Assembly: GCF_016616235.1 (NCBI RefSeq)
Contig: NZ_CP067100.1
Span: 1,547,001 to 1,611,000 of the forward strand
Length of the DNA stretch: 64,000 nucleotides
From: Bradyrhizobium diazoefficiens
Lineage (GTDB): Bacteria > Pseudomonadota > Alphaproteobacteria > Rhizobiales > Xanthobacteraceae
Direction: 5' to 3'
Translations under genes and position numbers: made by a program
In this document: one piece after another, positions 17,781 through 27,014 of the stretch
How positions within the stretch are numbered: the first letter of the stretch is position 1
How the letters are laid out: each line of letters starts with the position of its first letter
The notes under the pieces: generated by a model
The model's database searches: none
What the model saw: the letters and a program-made list of their open reading frames with translations, nothing else
What the model was told of the DNA's origin: nothing

Positions 17781-19250
17781 TCAGCCCACATGCACCTTCG
17801 GCTTCCTGCCGCCGTTCCATTTGCCGTCGAGCGCGCGCTCAATCTGGGCGGCGAGCTGGAGCAGGAGGCCGTCATTGGCCTGTTTCGCGATCGCCTGGAT
17901 GCCGAGCGGCAGGCCGTGCTCTTGCGTTGCCATCGGCATCGAGATTGCCGGTATGCCGCAGAGATTGGCAAGCGGGGTGAACGCGAAGAAACGCCAGAGA
18001 TTGCCGAACCAGTCGAGCACATCGGGATTGTCGGAGATGGTGAGATATTCCCTGGTGCCGACCTTCGGCGTCGGCAGCGCGGTGATCGGCGTCAGGATGA
18101 CATCCCACTGCTCGAAGAACGCGCCGAAGCCGCGCGAGGTGGTGTTGAACACCCCCTGCATCTTCGCGCGCTCGGCAAAGCTCGTGTGCCGGCCCTTCTC
18201 CCAGATCCGGATATTCATCGGCTCAATCAGATCTTCCGGCGGCTTTTCCAGCCCGCGCGCGGCGAGCATGTTGGAGATCACCACGGCAAAGTTCGAGATG
18301 TAGCAAGTGGTCTGCGCCGCGAACGCGGCGCGGAAGTCGAGCTCGGGCAGCGCGAAGTCGACGTGATGGCCGAGGCCTTCGAGGAAACGGCCGGCCTTGT
18401 CCAGCTCGGCCGCGATCTCCGGCGTTGCGCTGTAGTCGCCCCATGTGTGCGATAGCGCGATGCGCAGCTTTGACGGATCGCGCTTGATCATCTCGGAGTA
18501 TGGCTGCGCCGTGGTCCAGAATGGCATGAACTCGCCGGGCGCGGGCCCGCGGGCGTGATCGACGAAGGCGGCGGTGTCGCGCACGCTGCGCGACTGGCAG
18601 CCCTGGATCGAGACGAGGCCGGTGAGGTCCGACATGTGCGGCGCCAGCGAGAACACGCCGCGCGACACTTTCAGGCCGATATTGCCGTTGACGCCGGCGG
18701 GAATGCGGATCGAGCCGCCGCCGTCGGTCGCATGTGCGATCGGCACCACGCCGGCCGCAACCATTGCGGCGCTGCCCGCCGACGAGCCGCAGGTGGTGTA
18801 GTCGGTATTCCAGGGGTTGCGCGTGACATAGACCGCGGGATTGTCGGCCGAAGAGCACACGCCGAATTCCGGCGTCGTCGTGCGGCCGATCAGGTTCAAT
18901 CCCGCCTGGCGAAACTTACCGGTGAGGAACGTGTCGGCCGCGGCGCGATTGCCGCGCATCAGCAGCGAGCCCATCTCCTGCAGCCGGTCCTTCATGGTCG
19001 GCCCGAGATCCTTCATCAGGAACGGCAGGCCGGCGAAGGGACCTGCGAGATTGGCGCCGTCCTTGGCGGGATCGGCGATCACGTCATCGAACAGCTCGAC
19101 CACGCCTGATAGGGTCGGATTGACCTTGGCGACCGCCGCTGCGGCCTGACGTGCCAGTTCCTTCGCCGTCAGCTCGCCCTTGCGCACGCGCGCCGCAAGG
19201 CCAACGCCATCGTGCTGCGCCCATTCGTTCCAGCTCATCGGCAAAGTCAT
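17781..19250 (-). CDS. Amidase signature-family hydrolase (NylA-like)
   Basis: 489 aa from the ATG at 19250. Amidase-signature Ser-cisSer-Lys triad: Lys80 in FLMKDLG, cis-Ser156 in CGSSAGSAA and nucleophile Ser180 in GGGSIRIPAG. The spacing matches family members. The stretches GPFAGLPFLMKD and TRNPWN, the length and the C-terminal block resemble 6-aminohexanoate cyclic-dimer hydrolase (NylA) and related linear-amide hydrolases more than GatA or AtzE; this is from memory. It lies 110 bp downstream of a cyanuric acid hydrolase-family gene on the same strand, so it may hydrolyse the ring-opened amide product. No AtzG-like partner is seen. Substrate unproven. Confidence 0.88.
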   Translation of the reverse strand: MTLPMSWNEWAQHDGVGLAARVRKGELTAKELARQAAAAVAKVNPTLSGVVELFDDVIADPAKDGANLAGPFAGLPFLMKDLGPTMKDRLQEMGSLLMRGNRAAADTFLTGKFRQAGLNLIGRTTTPEFGVCSSADNPAVYVTRNPWNTDYTTCGSSAGSAAMVAAGVVPIAHATDGGGSIRIPAGVNGNIGLKVSRGVFSLAPHMSDLTGLVSIQGCQSRSVRDTAAFVDHARGPAPGEFMPFWTTAQPYSEMIKRDPSKLRIALSHTWGDYSATPEIAAELDKAGRFLEGLGHHVDFALPELDFRAAFAAQTTCYISNFAVVISNMLAARGLEKPPEDLIEPMNIRIWEKGRHTSFAERAKMQGVFNTTSRGFGAFFEQWDVILTPITALPTPKVGTREYLTISDNPDVLDWFGNLWRFFAFTPLANLCGIPAISMPMATQEHGLPLGIQAIAKQANDGLLLQLAAQIERALDGKWNGGRKPKVHVG

Positions 19251-19360
19251 GAATTCAAATCCCTTGAGGTGCCGCGTCACCCTTTTCGCAAGGGCCGGCG
19301 TGAATCAACCGAGCCGGCGCGAAGGGCAGGGTTGCGCCGGGCGGAGAGGTCGTGGCGTGC

Positions 19361-20461
19361 TTAGGACAGGCGCGCGATCACCGCAACCGGGCCGCCGCCC
19401 GCTGGCCCCTGATGCTCGGCGCCGCCGGAGACGTAGACCGCCCCGGTGCCGGCAAGACCGGCGATCAGGCCGCCGACCGCCGCGCGGGCGTGGCGGGTCG
19501 AGCTGATGTCGGTGTCCTCCAGCATGGTGTGCCGGAAGCCGCGTATAGTGCCGTCAGGCGAGGCCTCGGCCTTGGCGAAGATATTGACGAGCTCGCGGCC
19601 TGGCTGCGGCGTGGCGCCAAGTCCAACGCCCTTCAATGCCGACATCACCGCCGTGGCATCGATGGCATCGTCCATCACGGCATGCCCGATCTCGAACTCG
19701 CTCGCGGAAGATGCCGAGTTGCCGAACACGATGACGACATTGTGCAACAGCTCGATGCCCGATGAGGTCGAAGCGACGTTCGAGAACAGATCGTAGCGCC
19801 GCAGCACGTCCTCGTCGCGAACGTCAGGCGCGATCTCGCCGAGCGCGACCGCGACCCCAAGTGCGGAGGCGCCGCGCGAATAGGCCATCGAGCTGTAGGA
19901 GCCTATCGTTGCCGTCTTGTTGCCGCGCGCGTTTGCCGTCTCGATCCGATCGCTGGTGAGCAACGGGCATTTGATCTGCACGAAATGGATATCGGCGGGG
20001 TCGGTGATGCCGGCATCCGCCATCGCGGCGGTCACGGCGGCGGCCGTCTCCGTGATCTGCGCGGAGCGGCCGATCTCTTCGGGCAGGAAATCGCGCGTAT
20101 GCGCGATGCCGATCCTCAACCGCTTGCCGGACATGCCAGCGGGCCGCTCGGCCTCGCTGCGCGTAAATACCGTCAGATGCGGGGTGAGTACGCCTTCGGT
20201 GCCGCCGGACATCACGAAAGCGATGCGCTGTTCGACCGCTTGTGAGGACAAACCGAGCTTCGGCGCCAGGGCCGTGCATAGCGCGGCGACGGCGTACTCC
20301 CGGGTAAAATCGTTGACGCCGCCATTGCCCTCGGTCTTGCCGAGAATGGCGAGGATGGATGTGGGATCGATCGCGCCGGAGTCGATCATGGCCATCAGGC
20401 CGGCGACGTCGCCGGGGCCCCTGGTGGCGATCTTGAAGACGCCGACCGCTGTTGTCCGCAT
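19361..20461 (-). CDS. Ring-opening amidohydrolase (cyanuric acid hydrolase/barbiturase family)
   Basis: 366 aa, the normal length for AtzD/TrzD/barbiturase. The fold consists of three pseudo-repeats, each giving one Lys-Ser pair, and all three are visible: Lys42 (ILGKTEGNG) with Ser85 (VMSGGTEG), Lys164 (VQIKCPLL) with Ser233/234 (STSSGIE), and Lys297 (FAKAEA) with Ser345 (VSGGAEHQGP). The first pair falls at the same residue numbers as in AtzD. The enzyme opens the cyanuric acid or barbituric acid ring by hydrolysing one amide bond; which of the two cannot be decided here. It leads an apparent two-gene operon with a downstream amidase. Such enzymes are known in Bradyrhizobium. Confidence 0.9.
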   Translation of the reverse strand: MRTTAVGVFKIATRGPGDVAGLMAMIDSGAIDPTSILAILGKTEGNGGVNDFTREYAVAALCTALAPKLGLSSQAVEQRIAFVMSGGTEGVLTPHLTVFTRSEAERPAGMSGKRLRIGIAHTRDFLPEEIGRSAQITETAAAVTAAMADAGITDPADIHFVQIKCPLLTSDRIETANARGNKTATIGSYSSMAYSRGASALGVAVALGEIAPDVRDEDVLRRYDLFSNVASTSSGIELLHNVVIVFGNSASSASEFEIGHAVMDDAIDATAVMSALKGVGLGATPQPGRELVNIFAKAEASPDGTIRGFRHTMLEDTDISSTRHARAAVGGLIAGLAGTGAVYVSGGAEHQGPAGGGPVAVIARLS

Positions 20462-20704
20462 GATAGTCCTCGTGTGGAGTTCGGTGGTCCGGCAGATCCA
20501 CCAGCCGTGGAACGGCGGCTTCTGTCAAGCCGCAAGCGGTGCGCTGGCCTCCGCAAAATTGTGGCGAGATCGCATCGGTCGGGCAAAAAAATCCTCTGTC
20601 GACGGTTGCGCGGCGCACCTTGATGAATCAACCTCGGTTGGTCCATAAGCGGCGTCCCGCGGCCGGGTTTCGGTTCGCGTCGCGTGCTTGGAGGGAATTC
20701 TCGC

Positions 20705-23035
20705 GTGGCAAATATCAACCAGAAAATTGCGCAGGAGCTCGGGGTTCGGGCCGAGCAGGTCGAGGCGGCGGTGACGCTGCTCGACGGCGGCGCCACGGTT
20801 CCCTTCATCGCCCGCTACCGCAAGGAAGCGACCGGTGCGCTCGACGACGCGCAATTGCGCACGCTGGAGGAGCGCCTGGTTTACCTGCGCGAGCTCGAAG
20901 ACCGCCGCAAGGCGATCCTCGAATCGGTGCGCGAGCAGGGCAAGCTCGATGCCGCGCTCGAAGCCTCCATTCTCGCCGCCGACAGCAAAGCGCGCCTCGA
21001 AGACATCTATCTGCCGTTCAAGCCGAAGCGCCGCACCAAGGCGGAAATCGCCAAGGAAGCCGGCCTCGAGCCGCTCGCCAATCAGCTGCTGGCCGAGCCT
21101 GGCAACGATCCGAAGGCCGTGGCGGAAGGCTTCGTCAATGCCGAGAAGGGCGTTGCGGATGCTGCTGCCGCGCTCGACGGCGCGCGCGCCATCCTGGTCG
21201 AGCGTTTCGACGAGGACGCCGACCTGATCGGTTCGCTGCGCGAGGACATGTGGACCAATGCCCGCATGGCCTCGAAAGTGCGCGACGGCAAGAAGACCGA
21301 GGGCGAGAAATTCGCCGACTATTTTGACTTCTCCGAGCCGTTGACGAAGCTGCCTTCGCATCGCATTCTCGCGATGTTCCGCGGCGAGAAGGAAGAGATC
21401 CTCGATCTCCAGATCCAGGCCGAGGAAGCGCCGCCCGCCGGCGTGCCGGGCGCGTACGAGCTAAAGATCATGAAGCGGTTCGGCATCGCCGACCTCAAGC
21501 GTCCCGGCGACCGCTGGCTGATCGACACGGTGCGCTGGGCCTGGCGCACCAAGATCCAGGTGCATCTCAACATCGATTTGCGCATGCGGCTGTGGAACGC
21601 GGCCGAGACCGAAGCCGTGCGCGTGTTCGCCTCCAACCTGCGCGACCTGCTGCTGGCCGCGCCGGCGGGCACCCGCGTTACCATGGGGCTCGATCCAGGC
21701 TATCGCACCGGCGTCAAGGTCGCCGTCGTCGATGCGACCGGCAAGGTGGTCGACACCACCGCGATCTATCCGCACGAGCCGCAGCGGCAGTGGAACGAGT
21801 CGCTTGCGATCCTCGGCAAGCTGGCATTGAAGCATCGCGTCGAGCTGATCGCGATCGGCAACGGCACCGCCTCGCGCGAGACCGACAAGCTCGCGACCGA
21901 GCTGGTCAAGGGTCTCGCTGAACTGAAGATGAGCAAGATCGTGGTGTCGGAAGCCGGCGCGTCGGTCTATTCGGCCTCGGCCTTCGCCTCGGAGGAATTG
22001 CCCGGCCTCGACGTCACCCTGCGCGGCGCGGTCTCGATTGCGCGGCGGCTGCAGGATCCGCTCGCCGAACTCGTCAAGATCGAGCCGAAGGCGATCGGCG
22101 TCGGCCAGTATCAACACGATCTCGGCCAGGCCAAGCTCGCCAAATCGCTCGATGCCGTGGTCGAGGATTGCGTGAACGCAGTTGGCGTCGACGTCAATAC
22201 CGCTTCGGCGCCGCTGCTTGCGCGGGTATCGGGCGTCGGCTCGGGTCTTGCCCAGAGCATCGTCGCGCATCGCGACGCCAACGGCCCGTTCAAGTCGCGC
22301 AAGGCGCTCAAGGACGTGCCGCGGCTCGGGCCGAAGGCGTTCGAGCAGTGCGCGGGCTTCCTGCGCATCCTCGGCGGCGAGGATCCGCTCGATGCCTCCG
22401 GCGTGCATCCGGAAGCCTATCCGGTGGTGCGGCGCATTCTCGCGGCGACCAAGAGCGACATCAAGGCGCTGATCGGCAGCAGTGAGATCGTGCGCACCTT
22501 GAAGCCGAAGGATTTCGTCGACGAGACGTTTGGTCTGCCGACCGTCACCGACATCCTGCGCGAGTTGGAGAAGCCCGGCCGCGACCCGCGTCCGGCGTTC
22601 AAGGCCGCCGTGTTCAAGGAAGGCGTCGAGGAGATCAAGCATCTTCAGAAGGGCATGATCCTCGAAGGCACGGTGACCAATGTCGCCGCATTCGGCGCCT
22701 TCGTCGACATCGGCGTGCACCAGGACGGTCTCGTGCACATCTCGGCGATGTCAAGGAACTACATCAAGGATCCGCGCGAGGTGGTGAAGCCCGGCGACAT
22801 CGTCAAGGTCAAGGTGCTGGACTTCGAGGTGGCCCGCAAGCGCATCTCGCTGACGCTGCGCCTCGACGACGAGGTCGGCGTCAAGAAGGACGCGCCCGGC
22901 ATGCAGCGCGACAACACGCGCAATACCAACCGCATGACGTCGTCGGCACCGCGCAAGCAGGAATCCTCCGGCGGCGGCGCCCTCGCCGAAGCCCTGCGCC
23001 GCGCAGCCGAGAAGAACGGCGGCAAGCGGGTGTGA
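20705..23035 (+). CDS. tex: Transcription accessory protein Tex
   Basis: 776 aa from the GTG at 20705 with GGAGGG 9 nt upstream; a GTG at 20684 lies upstream of that ribosome-binding site and is less likely. Order of domains: N-terminal Tex-N helical region ([17 protein letters not shown]), a YqgF/RNase-H-like fold with [17 protein letters not shown] near 330, a helix-hairpin-helix pair ([42 protein letters not shown]) and a C-terminal S1 RNA-binding domain at about 650-720 ([24 protein letters not shown]). The last 50 residues are basic and low-complexity. Tex is a conserved nucleic-acid-binding factor that influences transcription. Single gene, flanked downstream by a repeat element. Confidence 0.95.
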   Translation: MANINQKIAQELGVRAEQVEAAVTLLDGGATVPFIARYRKEATGALDDAQLRTLEERLVYLRELEDRRKAILESVREQGKLDAALEASILAADSKARLEDIYLPFKPKRRTKAEIAKEAGLEPLANQLLAEPGNDPKAVAEGFVNAEKGVADAAAALDGARAILVERFDEDADLIGSLREDMWTNARMASKVRDGKKTEGEKFADYFDFSEPLTKLPSHRILAMFRGEKEEILDLQIQAEEAPPAGVPGAYELKIMKRFGIADLKRPGDRWLIDTVRWAWRTKIQVHLNIDLRMRLWNAAETEAVRVFASNLRDLLLAAPAGTRVTMGLDPGYRTGVKVAVVDATGKVVDTTAIYPHEPQRQWNESLAILGKLALKHRVELIAIGNGTASRETDKLATELVKGLAELKMSKIVVSEAGASVYSASAFASEELPGLDVTLRGAVSIARRLQDPLAELVKIEPKAIGVGQYQHDLGQAKLAKSLDAVVEDCVNAVGVDVNTASAPLLARVSGVGSGLAQSIVAHRDANGPFKSRKALKDVPRLGPKAFEQCAGFLRILGGEDPLDASGVHPEAYPVVRRILAATKSDIKALIGSSEIVRTLKPKDFVDETFGLPTVTDILRELEKPGRDPRPAFKAAVFKEGVEEIKHLQKGMILEGTVTNVAAFGAFVDIGVHQDGLVHISAMSRNYIKDPREVVKPGDIVKVKVLDFEVARKRISLTLRLDDEVGVKKDAPGMQRDNTRNTNRMTSSAPRKQESSGGGALAEALRRAAEKNGGKRV

Positions 23036-23043
23036 CTTTCTTA

Positions 23044-23262
23044 CCTCTCCCCGCCCTTTGCGGGGAGAGGTCGGATCGCGTTAGCGATGCGGGTGAGGGG
23101 CAGGGCACTATGCTGCCGAGATGGAGATCCATCGGACTCCGATCTGATCGCGCGTCGAAAACTTCGTCACCAATCGCATCGCATGCTCGGATGCAGCCCC
23201 TCACCCCACCCTCTCAGCGCGAGCGAAGCTCGTCGCGGCCCCGTAAGAACAGGGAGAGGGAG
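23044..23262. repeat. CTCTCCCC-type intergenic palindromic repeat, copy B
   Basis: Left hairpin CCTCTCCCCGCC...GGGGAGAGG right after tex, internal palindromes (GATCGCGTTAGCGATGC) and a right part from 23193 that is nearly identical over about 70 bp to copy C at 42024-42093. It occupies most of the 359-bp gap between tex and the Gly-rich gene. Apart from this element, only about 130 bp of leader remain, with nothing else recognisable. Confidence 0.75.
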
Positions 23263-23394
23263 CGATAGGGCGTGCATCCCTAACTTCCGCGTTAGAATCT
23301 GGCGCGTTTGTAAGTTGAAGCTGCCTGTCCCTTCCTCTCATCTGAACCTCCTGGCGCGGCAGAAATATCACCGCGCAGCACGGAGGATGCTTCG

Positions 23395-23934
23395 ATGGAC
23401 AACAGGTTTCTCAAAGGTGTCACGGCGGTGACGCTTGCCGCGATGATGGCGCTCGCCTCACCTGTGCTAGCCCGTGGCGGATTCGGTGGCGGCGGTGGCG
23501 GCTTCGGCGGTGGTGGCCATGGCGGCTTCGGTGGTGGCGGGCATTTCGGTGGCGGCGGAATGCATGCGGGCGGCTTCGGCGGCGGCATGCGCGCCGGCGG
23601 CTTCGGTGGCATGCATGTCGGCGGGATGGGCGGCGCGCGCTTCGCCCATGTCGGCGGACCTGGCTTCCGCGGACCTGGCTTCGGCGGAGCTGGTTTCGGC
23701 AGAGCTGGCTTTGGCGGACCACGCTTCGCGCATGCGGCGATCGGACCGCGTTTTGCCGGCGCCGGCAGGCCGTTCATCGGCCGCCATGCCTTCTTCTTCC
23801 GCCATCATCGCTTCCACCGCTTCGCCTTCTTCGGCGCGCCGTTCATCTATGCCAGCTACTATGACGGCTGCTGGCGCAGGAGCTGGACGCCTTATGGCTG
23901 GCAATGGATCAATGTGTGCGGAGACTATTGGTAG
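23395..23934 (+). CDS. Secreted Gly/His-rich protein, function unknown
   Basis: 179 aa. Signal peptide: basic MDNRFLK, hydrophobic VTLAAMMALASPV, cleavage at LA-RGG. The mature part is low-complexity: GGFGGGG-type repeats (about 27-80) with interspersed His and Met, then GPGF/GAGF repeats with Phe and Arg (about 85-130). It ends in a compact aromatic tail with FFFRHHRFHR, YASYYDGCWRR and the C-terminal VCGDYW. Two Cys (in DGCW and VCGD) may form a disulfide. Similar Gly-rich secreted proteins are common in Bradyrhizobium; a periplasmic or outer-surface structural or metal-binding role is a guess. It lies 100 bp before a two-component system on the same strand. Confidence 0.8.
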   Translation: MDNRFLKGVTAVTLAAMMALASPVLARGGFGGGGGGFGGGGHGGFGGGGHFGGGGMHAGGFGGGMRAGGFGGMHVGGMGGARFAHVGGPGFRGPGFGGAGFGRAGFGGPRFAHAAIGPRFAGAGRPFIGRHAFFFRHHRFHRFAFFGAPFIYASYYDGCWRRSWTPYGWQWINVCGDYW

Positions 23935-24034
23935 TCGCATCGCCGTACCGCACCATTGTCGCGATCGTCACCGGGCGGTTCCGCTCAGCCCCGGAACGGG
24001 ATAGTCTGGTGGCGATCGTCGCGTGGAGCTTGTC

Positions 24035-24727
24035 ATGACCGGAGGTCACCGTCGCATCCTGGTCGTCGAGGACGATCCGGAAACCGCAGGCCAACTCGTC
24101 GAGGAGCTGACGACCTCTGGCTATGACGTCGATCTCGCCGCCACGGGACGTGAAGCGCTGAGCCATGGCGTGGCGCGCGACTATGCCGTGATCACCATCG
24201 ACCGCATGCTGCCCGACATCGACGGTATCGCCGTGATGCGGCAGATGCGCGACGACGGCGTTGCTGCCCCTTTCCTGATCATCTCCGCGCTCGGCGAGGT
24301 TGATGACCGCGTGCGGGGCCTCCGCGCCGGCGGCGACGATTACCTCGTCAAACCGTTCTCCTTCGTCGAACTGCTCGCGCGCCTCGAGGCGCTTGGGCGC
24401 CGCAGCGAGACCATAGCCAAGGAAACCATTCTGCGGGTCGGCGATCTCGCCGTCGATCTGATCGCGCGCAATGCCAGCCGCCGTGGCCGCAAAATTCCAC
24501 TGCTGCCGCGCGAATTTCAGCTGCTCGAATATCTGGTCCGCAACGAAGGTCGCGTCGTCTCCCGCGCGATGCTGCTCCAGCACGTCTGGGACCTGCATTT
24601 CGATCCTTCCACCAACATCATCGACGTCTATGTCGGGCGCGTCCGCCGCAAGGTCGACGATGCCCAGGCCTATCCATTGATCCACACCATCCGCGGCATT
24701 GGATATTGCCTCCGTGCTCCTGGCTAA
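24035..24727 (+). CDS. OmpR/PhoB-family response regulator
   Basis: 230 aa from the ATG at 24035 (TGGAG 6 nt upstream; GTG at 24023 is unlikely). Receiver domain at 8-120 with the acidic pair in VVEDDPE, phosphoacceptor Asp56 in ITIDRMLPD, a Ser in IISA and Lys in DYLVKPFSF. The C-terminal winged helix (about 130-228) has the RELLEYL-type start LPREFQLLEYLVRNEGRVVS and GRVRRKVD. The gene overlaps the downstream sensor kinase by 29 nt, so the pair is translationally coupled. The regulon is unknown; candidate targets are the envelope genes on either side (Gly-rich secreted protein, HtrA). Confidence 0.93.
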   Translation: MTGGHRRILVVEDDPETAGQLVEELTTSGYDVDLAATGREALSHGVARDYAVITIDRMLPDIDGIAVMRQMRDDGVAAPFLIISALGEVDDRVRGLRAGGDDYLVKPFSFVELLARLEALGRRSETIAKETILRVGDLAVDLIARNASRRGRKIPLLPREFQLLEYLVRNEGRVVSRAMLLQHVWDLHFDPSTNIIDVYVGRVRRKVDDAQAYPLIHTIRGIGYCLRAPG

Positions 24728-25784
24728 GACGCTTCGCTCCTCGACCTTCCGCCAAGCGCTGATCGCGATCGCGATCTTCGGCCTGATCGTCGCGGCGATC
24801 ATGGCCTATGTCTATTTCGGCACGCTCGCTTACGTGCGAAGCCGGATCGGTGACGTCGGCGATCACGATGGCTTCACCGCGATAATCGAGCTTGCGATGA
24901 TTGCGGTCGCCGTGCTGCTCCTGGTGCTGGCGACCCTCGCCGCGGTGCTGGTGACGCGGCGCACGGTCGGCCGAATCGAGGAGATCAACGCCACCAGCCG
25001 CGCCATCATGCTGTCCGGCCTCGACCGCCGCATCCCCTTGCGCGGCAGCCATGACGAATGGGACCGCGTGGCCGAAAATCTCAATTTGATGCTCGATCGC
25101 ATCGAGACGCTGATGGGCGAGGTCAAGCAGGTCAGCGACAACGTCGCCCACGATCTGCGCACGCCGCTGACGCGGATGCGCGGCCGGCTGGAAAAGGCCT
25201 ATCACGCTCCGCGCGACAGCGAGGCCGATGCGGCGTTGATAGGCGACACCATCGCCGATCTCGATGCCGTGCTCGGCATGTTCGCCTCCATCACGCGGAT
25301 CTCGGAGATTGAGACCCGCGCTCGCAAGGGCGCCTTCCGCACGCTAAACCTTGCCGAGATCGCCAGCGAGGTGGTCGAGCTCTACGACGCCGCCGCCGAG
25401 CAGGTCGCGACCCGGATCAGCATCAGTGGCGACCGCGAAGTCTCCGTGACGGGCGACCGCGACCTGCTGTTCGACGCCATCGCCAATCTTGTCGACAACG
25501 CGATCAAGCACGGCCGTGCAGGCGGACAGGTCACCGTGACCTGCGGCAGCGCCGATGGCGGCGCTGCCATCGCGATTGCGGATGATGGTCCGGGCATCCC
25601 CGCCGAGCAGCGCGATCACGTCTTCAAGCGCTTCTACCGGCTCGAGCAGAGCCGCTACACGCCGGGAAACGGCCTGGGCCTCAGCCTCGTCGCGGCGGTC
25701 GCGCGCCTCCATGGCGCTGAGATAACCTTGCACGACAATGCGCCGGGCCTCACGGTCCGGCTCAGCTTCCCGGCGACGTCATAG
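24699..25784 (+). CDS. Membrane sensor histidine kinase
   Basis: 361 aa from a TTG start inside the regulator gene; a GTG at 24714 is an alternative. TM1 about 18-42, a very short periplasmic loop of about 20 residues, TM2 about 62-87, HAMP about 88-140, dimerisation helix with His151 in VAHDLRTPLTRM, N box NLVDNAIKHG, G1 DDGPGIP and G2 GNGLGLSL. The periplasmic loop is too small for a normal ligand domain, so it probably senses the membrane or a protein partner (intramembrane-sensing type). Cognate partner is the upstream OmpR-type regulator. Its 3' end overlaps the convergent LuxR-type gene by 6 nt. Confidence 0.93.
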   Translation: MDIASVLLAKTLRSSTFRQALIAIAIFGLIVAAIMAYVYFGTLAYVRSRIGDVGDHDGFTAIIELAMIAVAVLLLVLATLAAVLVTRRTVGRIEEINATSRAIMLSGLDRRIPLRGSHDEWDRVAENLNLMLDRIETLMGEVKQVSDNVAHDLRTPLTRMRGRLEKAYHAPRDSEADAALIGDTIADLDAVLGMFASITRISEIETRARKGAFRTLNLAEIASEVVELYDAAAEQVATRISISGDREVSVTGDRDLLFDAIANLVDNAIKHGRAGGQVTVTCGSADGGAAIAIADDGPGIPAEQRDHVFKRFYRLEQSRYTPGNGLGLSLVAAVARLHGAEITLHDNAPGLTVRLSFPATS

Positions 25785-26150
25785 CTCGATCACGCCGCGG
25801 CGTGCGGCATGCGCGACGGCATCGGTGCGGCCGGTGGCGTCCAGCTTGTCGAGCAGGGAGCCGACATGAAACTTCACCGTGTGCACGGAGATGCTGAGTC
25901 GGCGCGCGATCATCTTGTTGGAGGCACCCTCGGCCATCAGCGCCAGCACGTCGAGCTCGCGCTGCGTCAGCGCGATATCGTCGGGCATGCGGCGCGGATC
26001 GCGCGCGACGATCGTCGCGGCGGCCTGCTCGCCCGGTCCGGCGAGGCGAAGCCCCGCGACACTGCCGAGCAATGTCGCGATGCGATCGGCGAGTGTGGGA
26101 TCGTCAATCTCCAGCGACAGCACGATCTCGGACGTCTTGTCCTCGCTCAC
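25779..26150 (-). CDS. LuxR-type HTH regulator with truncated receiver-like N-terminus
   Basis: 123 aa from a GTG that overlaps the stop of the preceding gene by 4 nt (GTGA). The C-terminal half (about 58-120) is a full LuxR/NarL HTH: ALTQRELDVLALMAEGASNKMIARRLSISVHTVKFHVGSLLDKL. The N-terminal half, IVLSLEIDDPTLADRIATLLGSVAGLRLAG, looks like the first strand-helix-strand of a receiver, with no phosphoacceptor Asp or Lys. It cannot be a normal phosphorylated response regulator. The overlap with the degenerate HtrA-like gene upstream implies translational coupling and a shared function. It could sense a partner directly. Confidence 0.82.
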   Translation of the reverse strand: MSEDKTSEIVLSLEIDDPTLADRIATLLGSVAGLRLAGPGEQAAATIVARDPRRMPDDIALTQRELDVLALMAEGASNKMIARRLSISVHTVKFHVGSLLDKLDATGRTDAVAHAARRGVIEL

Positions 26151-27013
26151 GCCTCCGGCCTCTCGCCGATCGTGACCTTGAAGCTGGCTGGCTCGCCACC
26201 GCGGCGCACCGCGACATCGACGACCGTGCCGACGCTCGCAGGTCCCAATGCCCGTGACAGCGCGCGTACGCCGGAGAGTTTCTGGTCGTTCACCGCCACG
26301 ATCACGTCGCCCTGGCGGATGCCGGCCGCAGCCGAGGGACCGGCCTTGTCGACATTCATCACCATCGCGCCGACGCCGTCGTCGAGACGCACCGGCTGGA
26401 GTCCGAGCCCGAGATAGCCGCGCGCGATGCGGCCGCGTACCTCGAGCTGCGCCGCGACGCGCTCAATCGTCGCCGTCGGGATCACCAGCACGCGCCGCGG
26501 TCCGAGCACGGCCATGCCGAACGCCTCGCCCGATGCATCGAGCGCAAGCCCGCCCTCCTGGCTATCGCGCAGGCGAAGGTCGAGCTCGATTCGCGAATCG
26601 ATGTCGCCGCCGCGCAAGGAGCGCCAGCTCTTGCCCGAGGCCGACACCATCCCGAGCGCCGCGCTCGGTGTGTCGCGGTCGGCAGCGACGACGACCGACA
26701 GGGTACCGAGGGCGGGCACCGTCGCGCCCAGCTTGACCGGGGCGATGGTGGCATCAGCGCGCAGCAGCGCGACATCGGTGGTGTGGTCGCGGCCGGCGAT
26801 CGTGGCGGCCGCGGTGCTGCCGTCGGGCAGTCCGATCTGAACCGCGCCCTCATCGGCCAGCGCCTCGTCGGCGGTGACGATCAGGCCGGGCTTCCAGACG
26901 AAGCCCGTCGACCGGGAGCGATGCGAATGCACGGAGACGATGGACGGCGCAGTGCGCGCCACGATGTCTGCGAGCGCGGACGAGAGTGAGGACAGAGGAC
27001 TTGGGTCGGTCAT
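26147..27013 (-). CDS. HtrA-like PDZ protein with missing catalytic residues
   Basis: 288 aa. HtrA/DegP layout without a signal peptide: a chymotrypsin-like domain (about 10-190) and one PDZ domain (about 195-285, IARGYLGLGLQPVRL, SAAAGIRQGDVIVAVNDQKL). Compared with the intact HtrA encoded 1.3 kb away, the His of TNNHVV is replaced (TADEAL, Glu50). Asp80 (TTDVALL) is kept. The Ser of GNSGG is replaced by Glu153 in SQEGG. It should therefore be proteolytically inactive and act as a binding or scaffold protein, possibly cytoplasmic. ATG at 27013 with AGGAG 6 nt upstream; that ribosome-binding region is duplicated. It is coupled to the LuxR-type gene. Confidence 0.85.
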   Translation of the reverse strand: MTDPSPLSSLSSALADIVARTAPSIVSVHSHRSRSTGFVWKPGLIVTADEALADEGAVQIGLPDGSTAAATIAGRDHTTDVALLRADATIAPVKLGATVPALGTLSVVVAADRDTPSAALGMVSASGKSWRSLRGGDIDSRIELDLRLRDSQEGGLALDASGEAFGMAVLGPRRVLVIPTATIERVAAQLEVRGRIARGYLGLGLQPVRLDDGVGAMVMNVDKAGPSAAAGIRQGDVIVAVNDQKLSGVRALSRALGPASVGTVVDVAVRRGGEPASFKVTIGERPEA

Positions 27014-27014
27014 G

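Noticed and set aside
17781..19250. Calling the amidase AtzE or biuret hydrolase
   Set aside because: No AtzG-like small partner is present, and conserved blocks look closer to cyclic-dimer hydrolases; substrate left open.
24699..25784. Pairing the LuxR-type gene with the sensor kinase as its response regulator
   Set aside because: The kinase is coupled to the OmpR-type regulator; the LuxR-type protein is on the opposite strand and lacks the phosphoacceptor Asp.
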